A stretch of 64,000 nt of DNA from Beroe ovata (lineage: Eukaryota; Ctenophora; Nuda; Beroida; Beroidae). A program made the translations under genes and the position numbers. Under the pieces are notes generated by a model. It worked only from the letters and a program-made list of their open reading frames with translations, was not told where the DNA came from and did not search any database. Shown piece by piece: positions 1 through 12,100 of this stretch. The stretch spans positions 28,753-92,752 of the forward strand of contig CAMPET010000118.1 of NCBI GenBank assembly GCA_946803715.1, in the 5' to 3' direction. How positions within the stretch are numbered: the first letter of the stretch is position 1; each line of letters starts with the position of its first letter.

Positions 1-127
1 CTATCCCCTCTTCTCATCTTTTGCTGTCCCTCTCCCCCATGCTGACGTCAGCATTTGCCAACCCGCCACTACAAGGATTTGATTTACGTGCACTATGACG
101 GTGTTATTTATCGTTGCATGTACACAG

Positions 128-2679
128 GATTTGGAGACGTACATAAACCAGTATTCGGGTAATGTGGCTCTCCAGCGACTCAAGTTCTACGTAGACAACA
201 CGAGACCTACCAGTGATAACTACAGGTAGGAACCACCTGTTACTGGTTATCTTCCGATTATCAGTTCACAATCCGAGAGGGATATGATCTTCGATTATAT
301 CAATTTCGCCGCACTCCACAACTACTGCAATGTTGATAAGCTATTACATTACAACACGCAGGTTTCTGATACAAACAGCTATGGACTGTAAGAATATCAG
401 TGTTTACACAGACTCAGTTGAAGCACTGAATAACACATGCCCCTCAGAGGGGCTGTCTGTCAACGCCGACTGGATAACTCAGACCTCCAAATATCTTATC
501 AATAAAGTCGACAGGTTTGATTAACAATTAGTTCATGAATGAATGTGAAAATGAACAACGGTGTTGTGATATCGATGGCGTCATTCCACAGATTGGAGCA
601 GGATCTGAAGACATTCCAGCTTACACAAGACAAGGAGAGTATTCGTAGGACGTACCAAATGTTGGGAGACCACTACCACGACTGTGGAGACCTCAGGTTT
701 ACCCTTGTTGTCTTCTTTGTTGTGGTTCACTCTGTGGACACCAAATATTGGGGTTCAAACTGTGGTAGCTTACACTTCTGTGGTTTATGGTGGTTACTAT
801 TCTAATCCTCACATGTGCATTTCACAGCAATGCTATCAAGCACTATCAGAAGAGCAGAGACTATGGTAGTACTGTATTTCATACATTAGAGTTTCTGTTG
901 AACATCATCAAAGTCAGTGTCTACCTCAATCATTGGACATCAGTTGCTAACTACATCAAGAAAACTGATCATATCGACAATACAGATGTGAGTTACTCCA
1001 CAGTTCATTTCATGTTTGATTGTCTTTTTCCAATGAAATTAGATTGGAAGGTGCTGAGAAAGAATTAAGTCAGTTAGAAAAGACGCCATTATAAAGTTGT
1101 TTGACTTCAGCCCAAGATAACAAGGCGACTTCACCTTGCTAAAGGGTTGTGTGAAATGTCGAATAATCACTATAGACAAGCAGCCAAGATATTCTCAAAT
1201 GTTCCATGTGACTCCTGGAACAATGAAGTGAGTCGAAGGGATGAGGGGGTAATTTTTCAATATTTATCTTATTGGTCTTCCATTAGAAATCTAATAAGAA
1301 TAAATGTGACATTCATTACCAAAGTTTCAGAGGCGTGCCGTTTTTGGGTGTCAATTTACACATTGTTGGCAAAGAAATGCAGAAAATTTTGGAAAAGTAA
1401 AATATTTCTGATTTGTATCTTGCTTCTAACGCGACGCTAAGCCTCTGGCAATTGGGGGCCTGCCGCCAAACCCCCTGAGTCACTCGAATACCGTTCACCC
1501 CAATTTCCTAAATCAAAATCCACAGCACGCCTCTGCAAAGTTTGGATTTTAGAATTGTGACCACCATCATCTCTTGCTATACTCAGATAGTTTCGCCACT
1601 CTGTGTTCTGGTTTACACGAGTCTCTGTGCTCTCGCTTCTTACACAAGGAAAGACATGCAGAAACTTCTTACAGAAAACAAGTTAGTGTGTGACATAACT
1701 CCCATCATATGAAGTGTCATGGAATTTTGCCAATATAAAACTCGTATTCCCATTTTCAGCAACTTCAAACAATACATGGACGCCCAGCCCAATATAAGGA
1801 ACTGTCTATTTGCATTCTACAACCGAGAGTTCAGTACCGGACTCAAGTGTTTGGAATTGTTGAAGAAAGAATTCAAACTGGACCTCTTTCTCAACGCCCA
1901 TGTTGATGATCTATATGAAAAGATTCGGAGTGAATCAATAAAACAGGTACGAATCGACTGCCAGATTTGCCGTAGAATTACCCACGAAGTTTGGCCCAAA
2001 TGTCGCAAAATTATTCCCGCTTTAGTCACAATAATGGTAACGCGCGGTTACGTTTTTGTGATCATTGTTGCGCTCCAGTAAGGGTTAGCGCCGCGCACGC
2101 GCGTATCGATGACCATTTTCGTAGATTTCAAGGTTTTCATAGATTTCAAAGTTGAATTTCAGTATTATGCTCCATTTCTGAACTGCGATTTGAACAAGAT
2201 GGCCGTTGCATTCAACACTGATGTAGACTCACTTGAGATGGAGTTGATGAAGCTAGTAACAGATCAATCTGTCAAGATAGACAGTCACAACAAGGTAAGT
2301 ATGTTGAGATTCAGGAATCTCGACGTTCATTGACGAACAAATGTCACTCTGTCACCATACAAAAACATCAATTTCCAACAAACACAGGTGCTGCGAGTGT
2401 GCGAGGACGATGAAAGGAGGAGAATCTGTGAAAATGTGTTGGATCTGAGTCTGACATACAAGCAAAAAACGCAAGCACTCTTAGTCAAATCTGCCATTCT
2501 GAATGCGCGGCTTGTAATCCAGGTGAGTATCGGGAATTTTACACCGGTTCAGCTCATTCCATTCATTCCGGAATCAATGAATTTTTAGACTCCGCCAACT
2601 ATCGCACTAACTAATAATAACTTCCATTTTTCAGAATAACGCGGACCTCATCGATGACAAGCCGAGCACAAGCACATGA
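128..2679 (+). CDS. GPS1: COP9 signalosome subunit 1 (5' end outside window)
   Basis: CSN1 is the PCI-domain scaffold subunit of the COP9 signalosome, which removes NEDD8 from cullin-RING ligases in nucleus and cytosol. Ten exons join in phase: 128-225, 362-514, 592-696, 828-987, 1111-1227, 1587-1681, 1760-1946, 2163-2294, 2388-2522 and 2635-2679 (TGA), giving 408 residues. The first visible exon starts DLETYINQYSGN, matching a stretch near the N-terminus of animal CSN1. GDHYHDCGDL and IIKVSVYLNHW match the helical-repeat core, and the PCI winged helix spans exons 7-9 (MAVAFNTDVDSLE, KIDSHNK). The initiator exon lies left of the window. The junction at 987/1111 makes the protein about 17 residues shorter than human there; an extra micro-exon is possible. 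The C-tail is short (NNADLIDDKPSTST). The orthology is clear; exon ends are inferred from splice consensus and phase. Confidence 0.93.
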
Positions 2680-2797
2680 ACAATGAACATGGTGATGATA
2701 AGAAATCGGAACTGGGAGAAAAGACGGTCCTGAATCATGACTATTGACTATCGGGCGTTCGATGATTGACAAATAATAAGGGTTCATGAGTTTCTAA

Positions 2798-2803
2798 AAT
2801 AAA
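2798..2803 (+). terminator. Poly(A) signal of CSN1
   Basis: AATAAA lies 119 bases after the CSN1 stop codon, on the same strand. It is the first canonical hexamer after the stop. Placement is the only evidence. Confidence 0.6.
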
Positions 2804-3626
2804 TTATCTGTCAAAGCGAGAGAAATAGATGTAGTACTACATTAATTATTGGTTAAAATATTCCACGGTAACATCATTCGTATCAAAATCAGTAAAAATG
2901 TGGAAAACCTAAAAAACCAAACAAAGAACCAATAGACTACAATTATAATATCGTTTCACATTAATAGGATGTTATTAATCATAGAACTAGCCAACAGTAA
3001 CTTAGATTGGTAAATTTATACTTGACAGTGTTAATGTTTCGAGTGTAAAAGTATCAAACAAGCAATTTAATGTTTCTTTCTCATTGTTCTTGATAATGTT
3101 ACCATTCGAAAGGTTATAAATAAAATTGTTTCTTTATCTCACAATAATATAAATCAAATAGAACAACATCGCNTTGTTTATATTTGAATATAATGTGTGC
3201 AGCTATTCAAACACAAGGAAATATCGTGTTTTTTGTTTCAAATTTAAAGAGTGATATAACACGCTTAGAAATCTCAAAGTGTTCCACAGCACAGTTTTAA
3301 CTTGAAACGTCTCAACATTACATGTTGTCAATTCAACGGATAATCATCATTATGATTATGTGGCGTCTGCCTGTGCATCGTTGGCATGATACAAGCCACA
3401 GGCTTCAATAAGTGATAACACCAATTTATATGTAAATTTGTAATTTCTTTGGTTCCCAAATGCATGAATTGGTCGTTGCCAACATGCTGTATGTCGCCGA
3501 GGGGCGATCTGGCGATCGCCGGGATTCTGTCACCGGGCCAAAAGAATCTCAATCCACAGCCACAAATACTGAGGCAGATGCTATAACTGTCGGTGAGTAT
3601 CAGATGATTCATGGTACTGGTCTAGG
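2804..3626. other. Convergent intergenic spacer / 3' UTRs
   Basis: AT-rich spacer between the convergent CSN1 (+) and the gene ending at 3627 (-). It holds a single N at 3173, a probable contig join. A 94-codon minus-strand ORF at 3328-3612 lies in the expected 3' UTR of the minus gene and has no recognisable domain. I see no other gene. Confidence 0.6.
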
Positions 3627-6600
3627 TTAGGTGTCCACTTTTCTATTCTTGTTATGGTCGTCATCCTCTTTAGCCTCAGTTTTGCGCTTGCCTCCCACCC
3701 GGATGTGTGTCACCTGTAGGTTCATTGGAGACACCGTCTTCTTCCCCCCTCGTCCCTCACGCGTAGGCAGTGGTCGCCGAGTTTCCTCCCCTCCTGATGG
3801 CTGCTGTTTCCTTGACAACGCACCTCGCTGTCTCTTGGTCGGAGTATTCCGTAACCTGTCCGCGTTGTACGCTACTGACGAGAGAATGTCGAGTCCCGAC
3901 ATGTCGGGCGACGTGTTCTTGCCGGACTTGTTTCGGACGGGCGAGTTTCCGGCGGATGCTATTTGTCGGACTGGGAGCTGTGCAGGGGGTCTTGACCTCT
4001 TGACGGGGCGTTTCTGTAGCTCGGGCGCAGACTGACAACTGCCATTATGAGAGGAGGTATCACTGAGGTTATCTGAGTCGTCACACGCCCACAGACTAAC
4101 ACCTGACCACACATTCTCACTGGTAGGCTCTATGTCGTATTGCCGGACGAAGGGGCCTCTATCCAGGACCCTATCCATGGGACGGGTGTCGAAGAGGAAG
4201 GGGGCTGACCTGCACCCAACAGGATAGTTACACTTGTCCAACTTCACAAGTTTGAGCAGAGATGTAGGTTTAGCTGACATGTACGGATAATCCTGTGTCT
4301 CGGAAACTGTTTTGAACTTGAACCGGTACACATGCTCAGGTTTGATCGTCTCCTCGTCGTATTCCGAGCTCCCGCCAGATCCAAGGCGCTCCCTACACGA
4401 GGAAACTCGTCTGAACCTCTTCCTCGGCCGGTTCCGCAGCTCTGTGTTCCCCGTACTGTCCGAAACTGCGTCACTCTCATCCGACAATACGAAGACAGGT
4501 TCACCGCCTTTACCCACCGGCACCTCAGCAGCTGAATCGCTCGCTGTGCGGGCTCGGGGAGGTACCGGAGCCTCGTTCACTGCCGTGTCGCTCTTCACTC
4601 TGTCACGTGACAGCTCAGTCTTGTCGTCCCTGTGTCGTTCCACTGTTTCCTGGCACTGGTACTTGGGGAGTTTTGACTTGATGATAGACCCTTGTGGACG
4701 GAGTACAGAGTCCTTTGCCGTGTTCGCATCCTCGGGAGAAAGGATTACCTGTCCGTTGACAGGATTCATTGTGGCAGACGACAGGTCAGGCATGGGGCTC
4801 GGTTCATCGTACAATTTACCAAAGGACGAGGTTGACCCCAAAGGGGATTCACCCAATATGTCATCTTTATCATCTTGGTCCAGCAGGGGAGAACGTTTTT
4901 GGAGCATCAGTTTCCGAAATATCTGATTATCCACAATGGGATTCCTCCTGTAAGGCGGAAACCGCTGTCTCGTGAGAAACGTTTCCTCATCGTAAATACC
5001 GTACTCGTTCGGTTCCTGTTTCAGAGTTTTCGTCCTGGGGAACGCGTACGGGAAATCAAAACTCTCTTTCAACTTCTGGACATATTGAAGTTGTTCGGGT
5101 GTGTATTCGACAGGTTCGGGTTTCGTAGGGGCTGGCTCCTTTGCTTTCGGTTTCTGTTTTCCAATTCTTCCTTTCCTCTTCGTCTTGTTCTTAGGAGGTT
5201 CTTTTTCCTCTTCCTTTACTTCCTTATCTTTTTCCTCTTCATCTTTCTTCTCTTCCCCACCCTCCGGATCCTGTTCACTCGAGTTCTTCCTACTGGATGA
5301 TTCCGATTTCTGTTTGTTGTACTGGTCCTCTAGGTCTTGTCGTGTCACGATCTGTATGATGTCATCCTCGCAGAACCTGATGTCTCGAAATGTGAGATCG
5401 TCCAGCGAGACAATGCACTCTTCCCCCGTGTCTCTCTTAATCTTCACCTGCGGATTGAGAATCTCATGAATAATTAGTGAGTTAATGTTTGTGGTCGCAA
5501 ATGAAGACGAAAGTCCGGAGGGCCGCTGTGGGTTCATTAAAATCGCGAGAACATACCTCCTTGACATCGCTCGGGCTGATCTCCTTCCCATCGATCAACA
5601 TGTACTTAGAAATGTCCTCGGGAGCTGGCTGCATCCTCTTGCCCCCCGTGGCCCGGAAATGGCTGAGGAGACACTGTATCGTGGGAATTGTGTTGCCCGA
5701 GAGAGGAAAACTGGGTGATGATTTCACGGTGATAGTCGGTCTGTTATCATCCCCCGTCTCACCTGAAACAATCGGATTGGTGATAATAAATATGGTAGAG
5801 CTTCGTGAATCACAACATAATGAGAGATTTACAACGTGTGACAACGCATGGTTGGTGAATTACCTTCAGCGGTTGGGGGATACCATCTGGGCCAGATGGC
5901 TCGGGGTGGCTTCTTGGTCCTCTCCGCTCTGATCAGTTTCGGTAGAAGAAGAGACATGGACTCACCCTCCTCCTTCACCAAAGTGCCCTCACTCCGAGGG
6001 GAGGGCGTGTTGGTGGGCGTGTGGAGTTCCGTCTTGGTCGGAGGGGTGACATTCAAATAGGGGGGCTTCGGGGATATTTCCTGCAACATGGATGTTGTCA
6101 ATGAATGGAATTCGATAAACAAGTTTACTTGTATTCCTCAGAGTTCTATCTCTTCTAACCTCAGTTTTCACTTTAGATGTGGTACTCTGTGCTCTGCTCA
6201 CTCTCTGAGATCGAGGAATGTATCTACTGGGACTGCCTGGCATCCTAGTGCAGGAAATGAGGTTTACAGTCGTCGGTCGGGTTAAATGAGAAGTATACAG
6301 TAGGAACGATTTGTCTCAATTTACTGAGAATCAGCAGTAGACTCACACAAATTCAGTTTCGTTGTCCACATCGAAAGCGAAGGTATCCTTCTTCCCAGGG
6401 GGTGGTCCTCTGGTGATAGTTTCAACTTTCTCCGCATTTTTGAGGAGCATTCTCTCACTTATCTGGCTCCATGTGTCATCGTCAATCTTGCCTACAGCAA
6501 TCATAATTTCTGATATACCACGTGCACAAGTAAGTAATATTACACGTGAGAAAATGGTGGTAGAAAGCGGTGATAAAATTGAACTCTAACCGGTACCATC

Positions 6601-7457
6601 TTCGTGAAGATCTTTGCCGAGTTCTACTCGTCCCATGGCTATTTCCCGGAGTATGTCGTCCAGGTACGTACTCAGACCGTTTGTACTGATTTTACCCTGC
6701 AAACAAAGTGGAGTTAGCCAGGATCCATAATACGAAAATGGGGAATTTTTGAGACGATGTCAGGTGAATCTCTCACCTTGCCACGCGGAAGGGCGGTGAA
6801 ACGATAGAAACACAGAAGTAGTTTGACCAAGTCTTGCTCGCTGATAAGCTTGCATCTGGAGCAATGTGTTTCCACTCCGCCCAACTCCTTCATACGTCGG
6901 AGCTCGTCGTAGTTTCCGCAGTAAAACTCAATGCCGAGCATCTTCATCCGTGTAACTACACTCGATCTGATTTGTCAGGCGATTAATGACACAAAAACTG
7001 GCAGTCAAACAGGGGTTTAGATTGTGCTGTCAAACTCCAACTGGAGGGTTTGCAGTGCCATTTTTACCTTGGCCTATGAGAGAAGAGCACTGATACTATC
7101 TGGCTAATTCCGAACCATCTTCTACTGTTTATTGTCAGGAAAACGAGCTCCAAGTTGTTGATCTTCAGTTTGCCATCGAGATTCCTTTCACTGCGCTTCT
7201 TGATGGTCTCCGCTTTATCTCTCGCAATCTGAAAATTTGAGGTCAGACACCAGATACAGAATGAAATGTTTCACGGATTTCACACCTTTCCCATATATGC
7301 ATGAGGAAAGTACCTGTCTCTGATACTGCAAATAAACATCATGGGCCTGTGCTTTGTGATATTGCGCAGGATGGAATCCATATCGCTTAGGGCCTTGTGG
7401 TTCGGCTCTATACGGTATCGGGGCCCCAGGCCGGTACTCTGGCTTGAACCCTGACAT
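3627..7457 (-). CDS. Uncharacterised charged, Ser/Pro-rich, probably nuclear protein (~988 aa)
   Basis: I do not recognise this family. Ten minus-strand exons join in phase: 7314-7457 (ATG at 7457), 7126-7228, 6777-6955, 6591-6696, 6347-6491, 6160-6244, 5966-6080, about 5864-5926, 5557-5762 and 3627-5447 (TGA). The first ~280 residues look folded, with a CxxC pair in THCSRCKLISEQDL and alternating helices (LSTYLDDILREIAM, DDTWSQISERMLL). The last exon (607 codons) carries a second ordered piece, then long Glu/Lys, Ser and Pro-rich tracts with basic clusters that look like nuclear localisation signals (RNRPRKRFRRVSS, KRPVKRSR, KRKTEAKE). A CAG acceptor directly upstream of the ATG suggests a spliced 5' UTR. 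Phase at the 5864-5928 exon requires one weak GAG acceptor, there or at 5757/5762, so about 20 residues are uncertain. Nuclear location is inferred from composition only. Confidence 0.72.
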
Positions 7458-8573
7458 CTCGTCTCTGAAAATATCACATCTGATACCAAGTTATGCGTAC
7501 AAGGCACACTTTCAGTATTTAAAGTGTACAATGGTTATAAATTACTGTAACAAAATTTGATCGAGGCGCGCTACGCCGCGCAGTTCAGAGCAAGCGCGCA
7601 AGCGTGACACCAGTTATCGTCATCAGATTATCGTCAATCAACAATCAGATTTGATTTCTTAAATTAAAATCTTGCTGATAACGTGAAAATAAATTAGTCT
7701 GATAAGTTAAATTAGTGGAAAATTCGAAATAATTTGTTTGTGCCAACCTCGTTTTACTATATGCCACAGTAAATTGTGACAATTGTGTTTTTGATAAACT
7801 TCTACGCGTAAGCTTGCACTAGTGTACTTTTTCTAGCGCGGTCGCGCGCAGCAAATCTGTGTTTCTGTCGATATTTTACGATAATGATAGTGAGTTTTCG
7901 TGATAGCTGAGCCATCAAAACTCGCCTATAGTTATACTGAAGTCTGACATACTTTCAAAAGTAGTTCTCAGTTACTGCAAAGTTTTTCCAGCCCATTCAT
8001 TCGATGTATAATGACGAAAAACGCATAAAATGGGCGGAAATCCGTCAATCCTCCTTAAACGTGGCAATAAAGCACTAAACTGTGATATTTGTCACCTTTT
8101 TCCAATACAAACTGCGAGATCCCGAAGATCCACTGTTTTTGAATTCACACAATTCATTTATTTATTGACATGAAGTCAATTTCCTGGCACCGTATTCCGC
8201 TGTACTGAAACTGCTGTTCACGGTGCTCAAGCAAAAAACACAACAATACTTCTGTTGAGGAACTTATCAATAACTTGCAATGTTGAATGTTCCTAACAAG
8301 GCGCTCCGTACGCAAACATGCCTGTCAATGGCAGGTCTTGTCATGGAACCTTTGAGACTGAGTATGGTTACTTTAGTAAGACTGAGACCTAAGAAGTTGA
8401 GAATATGATTAAGACACCAGCTCATGATGACATATCCCCAAAGCTGGGGTATGTCAGACGTTATAGTAGAAAAGGGTATGCTAGTTGAAACGGTCAAATC
8501 AGTGTCAATTGTCAAGTTTCAGGTACGACGACTTGCTCTATATAAAAGTGCGGACCGCGTTTTAGAACGTTTT

Positions 8574-9502
8574 GAAGATTGTCGTCAAAGACTCGCACTG
8601 CGTTAGAGCAGAACGCAATTTTTAATTTCTTATGCCCAGTAGACATATCACGGCTAAACGCGCACACATTGAAAACACACTACACACACAACACACTACA
8701 CAGTTCGGTGTACACAGTACACAGGACACATAATACACAGTGTTGTTATGCTCTGTGTATGCTGAGTACATAGTACACAGTATACAGTATACACTTTACA
8801 GTAACAGATGACGACTTGCTCATGCAAAGTCTGGTCTCACTCATGGAAATTTCACTATCATACTCAGACCATGAATACTGGAATTCACATTTGATGTTTT
8901 ATTGAAGGTAACAACAGAGAACGAGAGACGGTCAGTACGGAACCCCGCGGTTTCGGTTCCTTGTTTAACATGCCGTGCAGCAAGGATCTCCANTTTAAAG
9001 GCTGGGTGGAAATATAACGCCCGCCTGTCGGTAATAACGGGCGTAATTCTTGTTGAAGATTGAAAGATTGTCGCCAAAGACTCGCACTGCGTTAGAGCAG
9101 AACGCAATTTTTAATTTCTTATGCCCAGTAGACAGATCACGGCTAAACGCGCACACATTGAACACACTACACACTACACAGTTTGAAGTACACAGTACAC
9201 AGGTCACATAATACACAGTGTTGTTATGCTCTGTGTACTGTGTATTGCTGAGTACATAGAACACAGTATACAGTATACACTTAACAGTAACAGATGACGA
9301 CTTGCTCATGCAAAGTCTGGTGTCACTCATGGAAATTTCACTATCATACTCAGACCATGAATACTGGAATTCACATAAACTTTGGATTTACATAAAGTTT
9401 TACATGTTTTATTGATTGTGACAACAGAGAACGAGAGACGGTCAGTACAGAACCCCGCGGTTTCGATTCCTTGTTTAACATGCCGTGCAGCAAGGATCTC
9501 CA
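8574..9502. repeat. Near-duplicate ~430 bp segments flanking a single N
   Basis: Bases 8574-8992 recur at 9062-9502 with scattered substitutions and small indels; both copies end in GCAAGGATCTCCA. The first copy stops exactly at the single N (8993), and the second continues into unique sequence. Each copy contains a TACACAG-rich stretch of about 120 bp. This is either a recent tandem duplication or, more likely, two overlapping contig ends left unmerged. Confidence 0.8.
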
Positions 9503-9878
9503 CCGTGTTTGCCAGGCTAGGCACATAACCACATAACCAAATTCTTATCTGTAGAGGAGAATGCGTATTCTGCAAAAATGACAAAATACTGGATATTTTC
9601 TAGTCTAAGTATTGACACATTGGTTGACACAAGAGAATGTTTGTCATAGAAAAGTCTCGGTATGTTTGACAACAGATTCCTACACGGTACTCCATTGCCA
9701 CGAGTAGATATTGTATAAGCTAGTGTTTATGTGAGAGACGAGGCGGAAGAACCGACTATCAAGCACAACCACTTTTGTTTGAAAAATGGTACAACCGAAA
9801 TCCACGTTTCTTATCCACTTTTGAAGCTAAAAATCCCCCTGACTCGACTGGCAATTATATAACTGAACAAATACTCAC

Positions 9879-9933
9879 CGTCTAGTCCTTTGACCTCTGT
9901 TACTTCCAAGTTTTCTTGCTCGCCTTCATTTAC
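9879..9933 (-). other. Orphan coding-exon candidate
   Basis: On the minus strand a TGTAG acceptor precedes 55 open bases translating to VNEGEQENLEVTEVKGLDG, followed by a strong GTGAGT donor at 9878. The acidic peptide matches nothing I know. It ends in phase 1, which does not fit the first coding exon of the 3627-7457 gene, so it would need an unseen exon or be an unused 5' exon. Only the splice signals and open frame support it. Confidence 0.3.
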
Positions 9934-10277
9934 CTACAGCATCATTTCATTGGTTAGGGAAGTGACAAAAATCATTTAGAGGAGAATGTTAATCATAAAA
10001 AAAGCTAAAGCTGAATTCATCAATATTAAACCCTCTGGAAATTATATAAGAGTCTAAAAATTTGACCAATTTTTCATCACATCATCAAACAATTTCTTAC
10101 TATTTCTCTAACATTTCCATTGATCAGAACTATTTGATTTCATACTATTGATTTCATACTATTCAGAGATCAGTCCACTTTTCTAAATAACGCTCTCAAT
10201 TCAATTCAATCGATACAGAGAATTATCTTTGATAATCATGTATAGGAAATCAACTTTCCCTAACATGAAAATCTGCA

Positions 10278-10583
10278 TCACTTCAATATAGAATCTGCTT
10301 TGTATCCCATGGAACTTTTGTATCTATTCATGAATAGTAGAACCAGAACCAGAACAACTCCAGAACTGCAATAAATGACCATCTTCCCAACAGTATCACT
10401 GCTGTATTGATAGTACTGTTTAGCAGTATGTGCCTTCTCATGGTCTGTTTTCTTATCTGATCCAACAGGTCCATATTTTCCGTATCTTATTCCATCTCTG
10501 AAATTTCCTTTACTGGCATAACTCAATGCTCTTGTACTGAGTTTAGATGCATACATGCATGAAAGTAAACTGGATCTCATCAT
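10278..10583 (-). CDS. Small single-pass membrane protein, probably mitochondrial (101 aa)
   Basis: An uninterrupted 101-codon ORF begins with tandem ATGs at 10583. The first ~25 residues (MMRSSLLSCMYASKLSTRA) are rich in Arg, Ser, Leu and Ala with no acid, as in mitochondrial presequences. A polar segment follows (RYGKYGPVGSDKKTDHEK), then one hydrophobic span at about residues 68-88 (MVIYCSSGVVLVLVLLF) and a short basic tail. The size and plan resemble small accessory subunits of respiratory complexes, but I cannot assign one. No splice sites are needed. Mitochondrial location is inferred from composition. Confidence 0.55.
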   Translation of the reverse strand: MMRSSLLSCMYASKLSTRALSYASKGNFRDGIRYGKYGPVGSDKKTDHEKAHTAKQYYQYSSDTVGKMVIYCSSGVVLVLVLLFMNRYKSSMGYKADSILK

Positions 10584-11180
10584 TCACCTTCTATGAGGAG
10601 ATGATGTTATCCATGATTAAATATGCTATAGTCAATAGTCATTACTCATTCTATTTACTATTTAGTGGGTGGCCTTGTTAACAGTCTGAAATATTGACTA
10701 AATATCCTCTCTCAGCAAAACATGATAGCACCTTTTTATAAAGCCAAATATTATATCTAATGTTCATTGATATTGTGCTGTAGAAATATAATTCAATTCA
10801 AGTCAATCACTCAAGACTGGATCACTTTGTATTGGGTCCTATAAACAAATGAGTTATTATAACTAGCTAACCCTGAACACCGTAGTGCAGAATTCTGTCC
10901 ACAATCTTTATTCGAAACATATTGGATCTATCCAACCAAAGATGCTACTTGTTAGATAAGGTCAGGGTCAGCATAAAGTTTAAAGGTATTGCAGTCAGAA
11001 CTATGGTACATCAAATGGGAAAAAACCGGTTCTATACTAATGTAAACCCCTTAATTCAAGTGGGAAATGGAGCATACAGGTTCTATAATTTCTAATATTT
11101 ATAGCATATATCAAGATCTTTGAAAATGTTTGCTATGGTTGTCTATCAGTTAGTGTAATTTGTCAATTATTGGTACTCTA

Positions 11181-11230
11181 TACTTCATGAAAAGATATAT
11201 TTCAGAAAAGAAAGATTCTTTTGAGACATC
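11181..11230. repeat. 50-bp dispersed repeat, inverted copy at 34427-34476
   Basis: These 50 bases are, by eye, identical to the reverse complement of 34427-34476, 23 kb away, with sharp loss of similarity on both sides. The distant copy lies inside a TA-flanked MITE-like element, so this one is probably a fragment of the same family. Confidence 0.8.
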
Positions 11231-12100
11231 AATCTGCAAGACTCTGTACTTGAACCCCACCAAGATCACTTTAAGTAAACACTGTAGTGGGCAGCAAGAT
11301 CTAACTGAATCACACCAAGATGAGTGGTGCGCAGGCACCATCAGTCCAATACCAACCTCAGCTTTCAAGGTGTTTAAATTGCGAGAGTTTTTCATGAGAT
11401 AGGCCCCCCAAGCAGTCACCCCCTGGTACCGGGTATAGCACCGGAAGTGCAGTGACCACCTGCCTGAGACAGTCTTTATCTTTACTCCAGCATCAATTAA
11501 ATTGGTACTGTATTATAAACAACTAGAAAACCCACCAAGTGGGCATGATACACTACTCACTGAGTCATTGGACACGACAGCGGAAATAAATTTGAAACCA
11601 CAGTTGACAGTAACACATCATTAACTTGATACATGAAAAAGAATGCACACAGAGCAGCCAACTCTCACAATGGAAGAGTGAGCTTTCTTTTTCATGTTCG
11701 AGACATAGAATTAATGAAGGAGCACAATCACACTGTTTCTTGTCATTTTTTTAAACTGCCACATTAAACTATTTACGATTACCAAGTTGAATTCCAGTTG
11801 CACTGCATTGCACTGCATTCATTGACAAAACTAAGGTTCACTGTACGTCCGAAGGAATGCACTGAAAAGATAAGCGACAGTTTGTTATTATTGGGCTGCA
11901 AGTACTCTTGAGATAGTACATACTGTACCACACACTGTATGAATACATTGTTTAATAGTTCATTTATAATTAGAATAGAATAGAGTGTTTTTGACAGAAG
12001 ATCAACTGACAACTCAAATATTCAGTGCCAATCTCAAACAGTTATATCATTGTTAAGTAACCTTTTTTCAAGGTACCCAAATTAAGAATTTTCTTATTTA

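Larger units (their letters stand above)
7458..10277. other. Non-coding spacer
   Basis: About 2.8 kb without a convincing gene. GC-rich patches (7561-7610, 7836-7855) punctuate AT-rich DNA. It contains the near-duplicate pair 8574-8992 / 9062-9502 and the orphan exon candidate at 9879-9933, both listed separately. A TATATAAAAG-like stretch near 8539 could be a promoter, but no ORF follows it. Confidence 0.5.

Noticed and set aside
3631-5300. Several plus-strand ORFs up to 204 codons
   Set aside because: All overlap the 607-codon minus-strand last exon and have shadow composition (Ser/Leu/Phe-rich).
11150-11419. Overlapping 80-89 codon ORFs on both strands
   Set aside because: They cover a dispersed repeat fragment and show no domain or codon signal.
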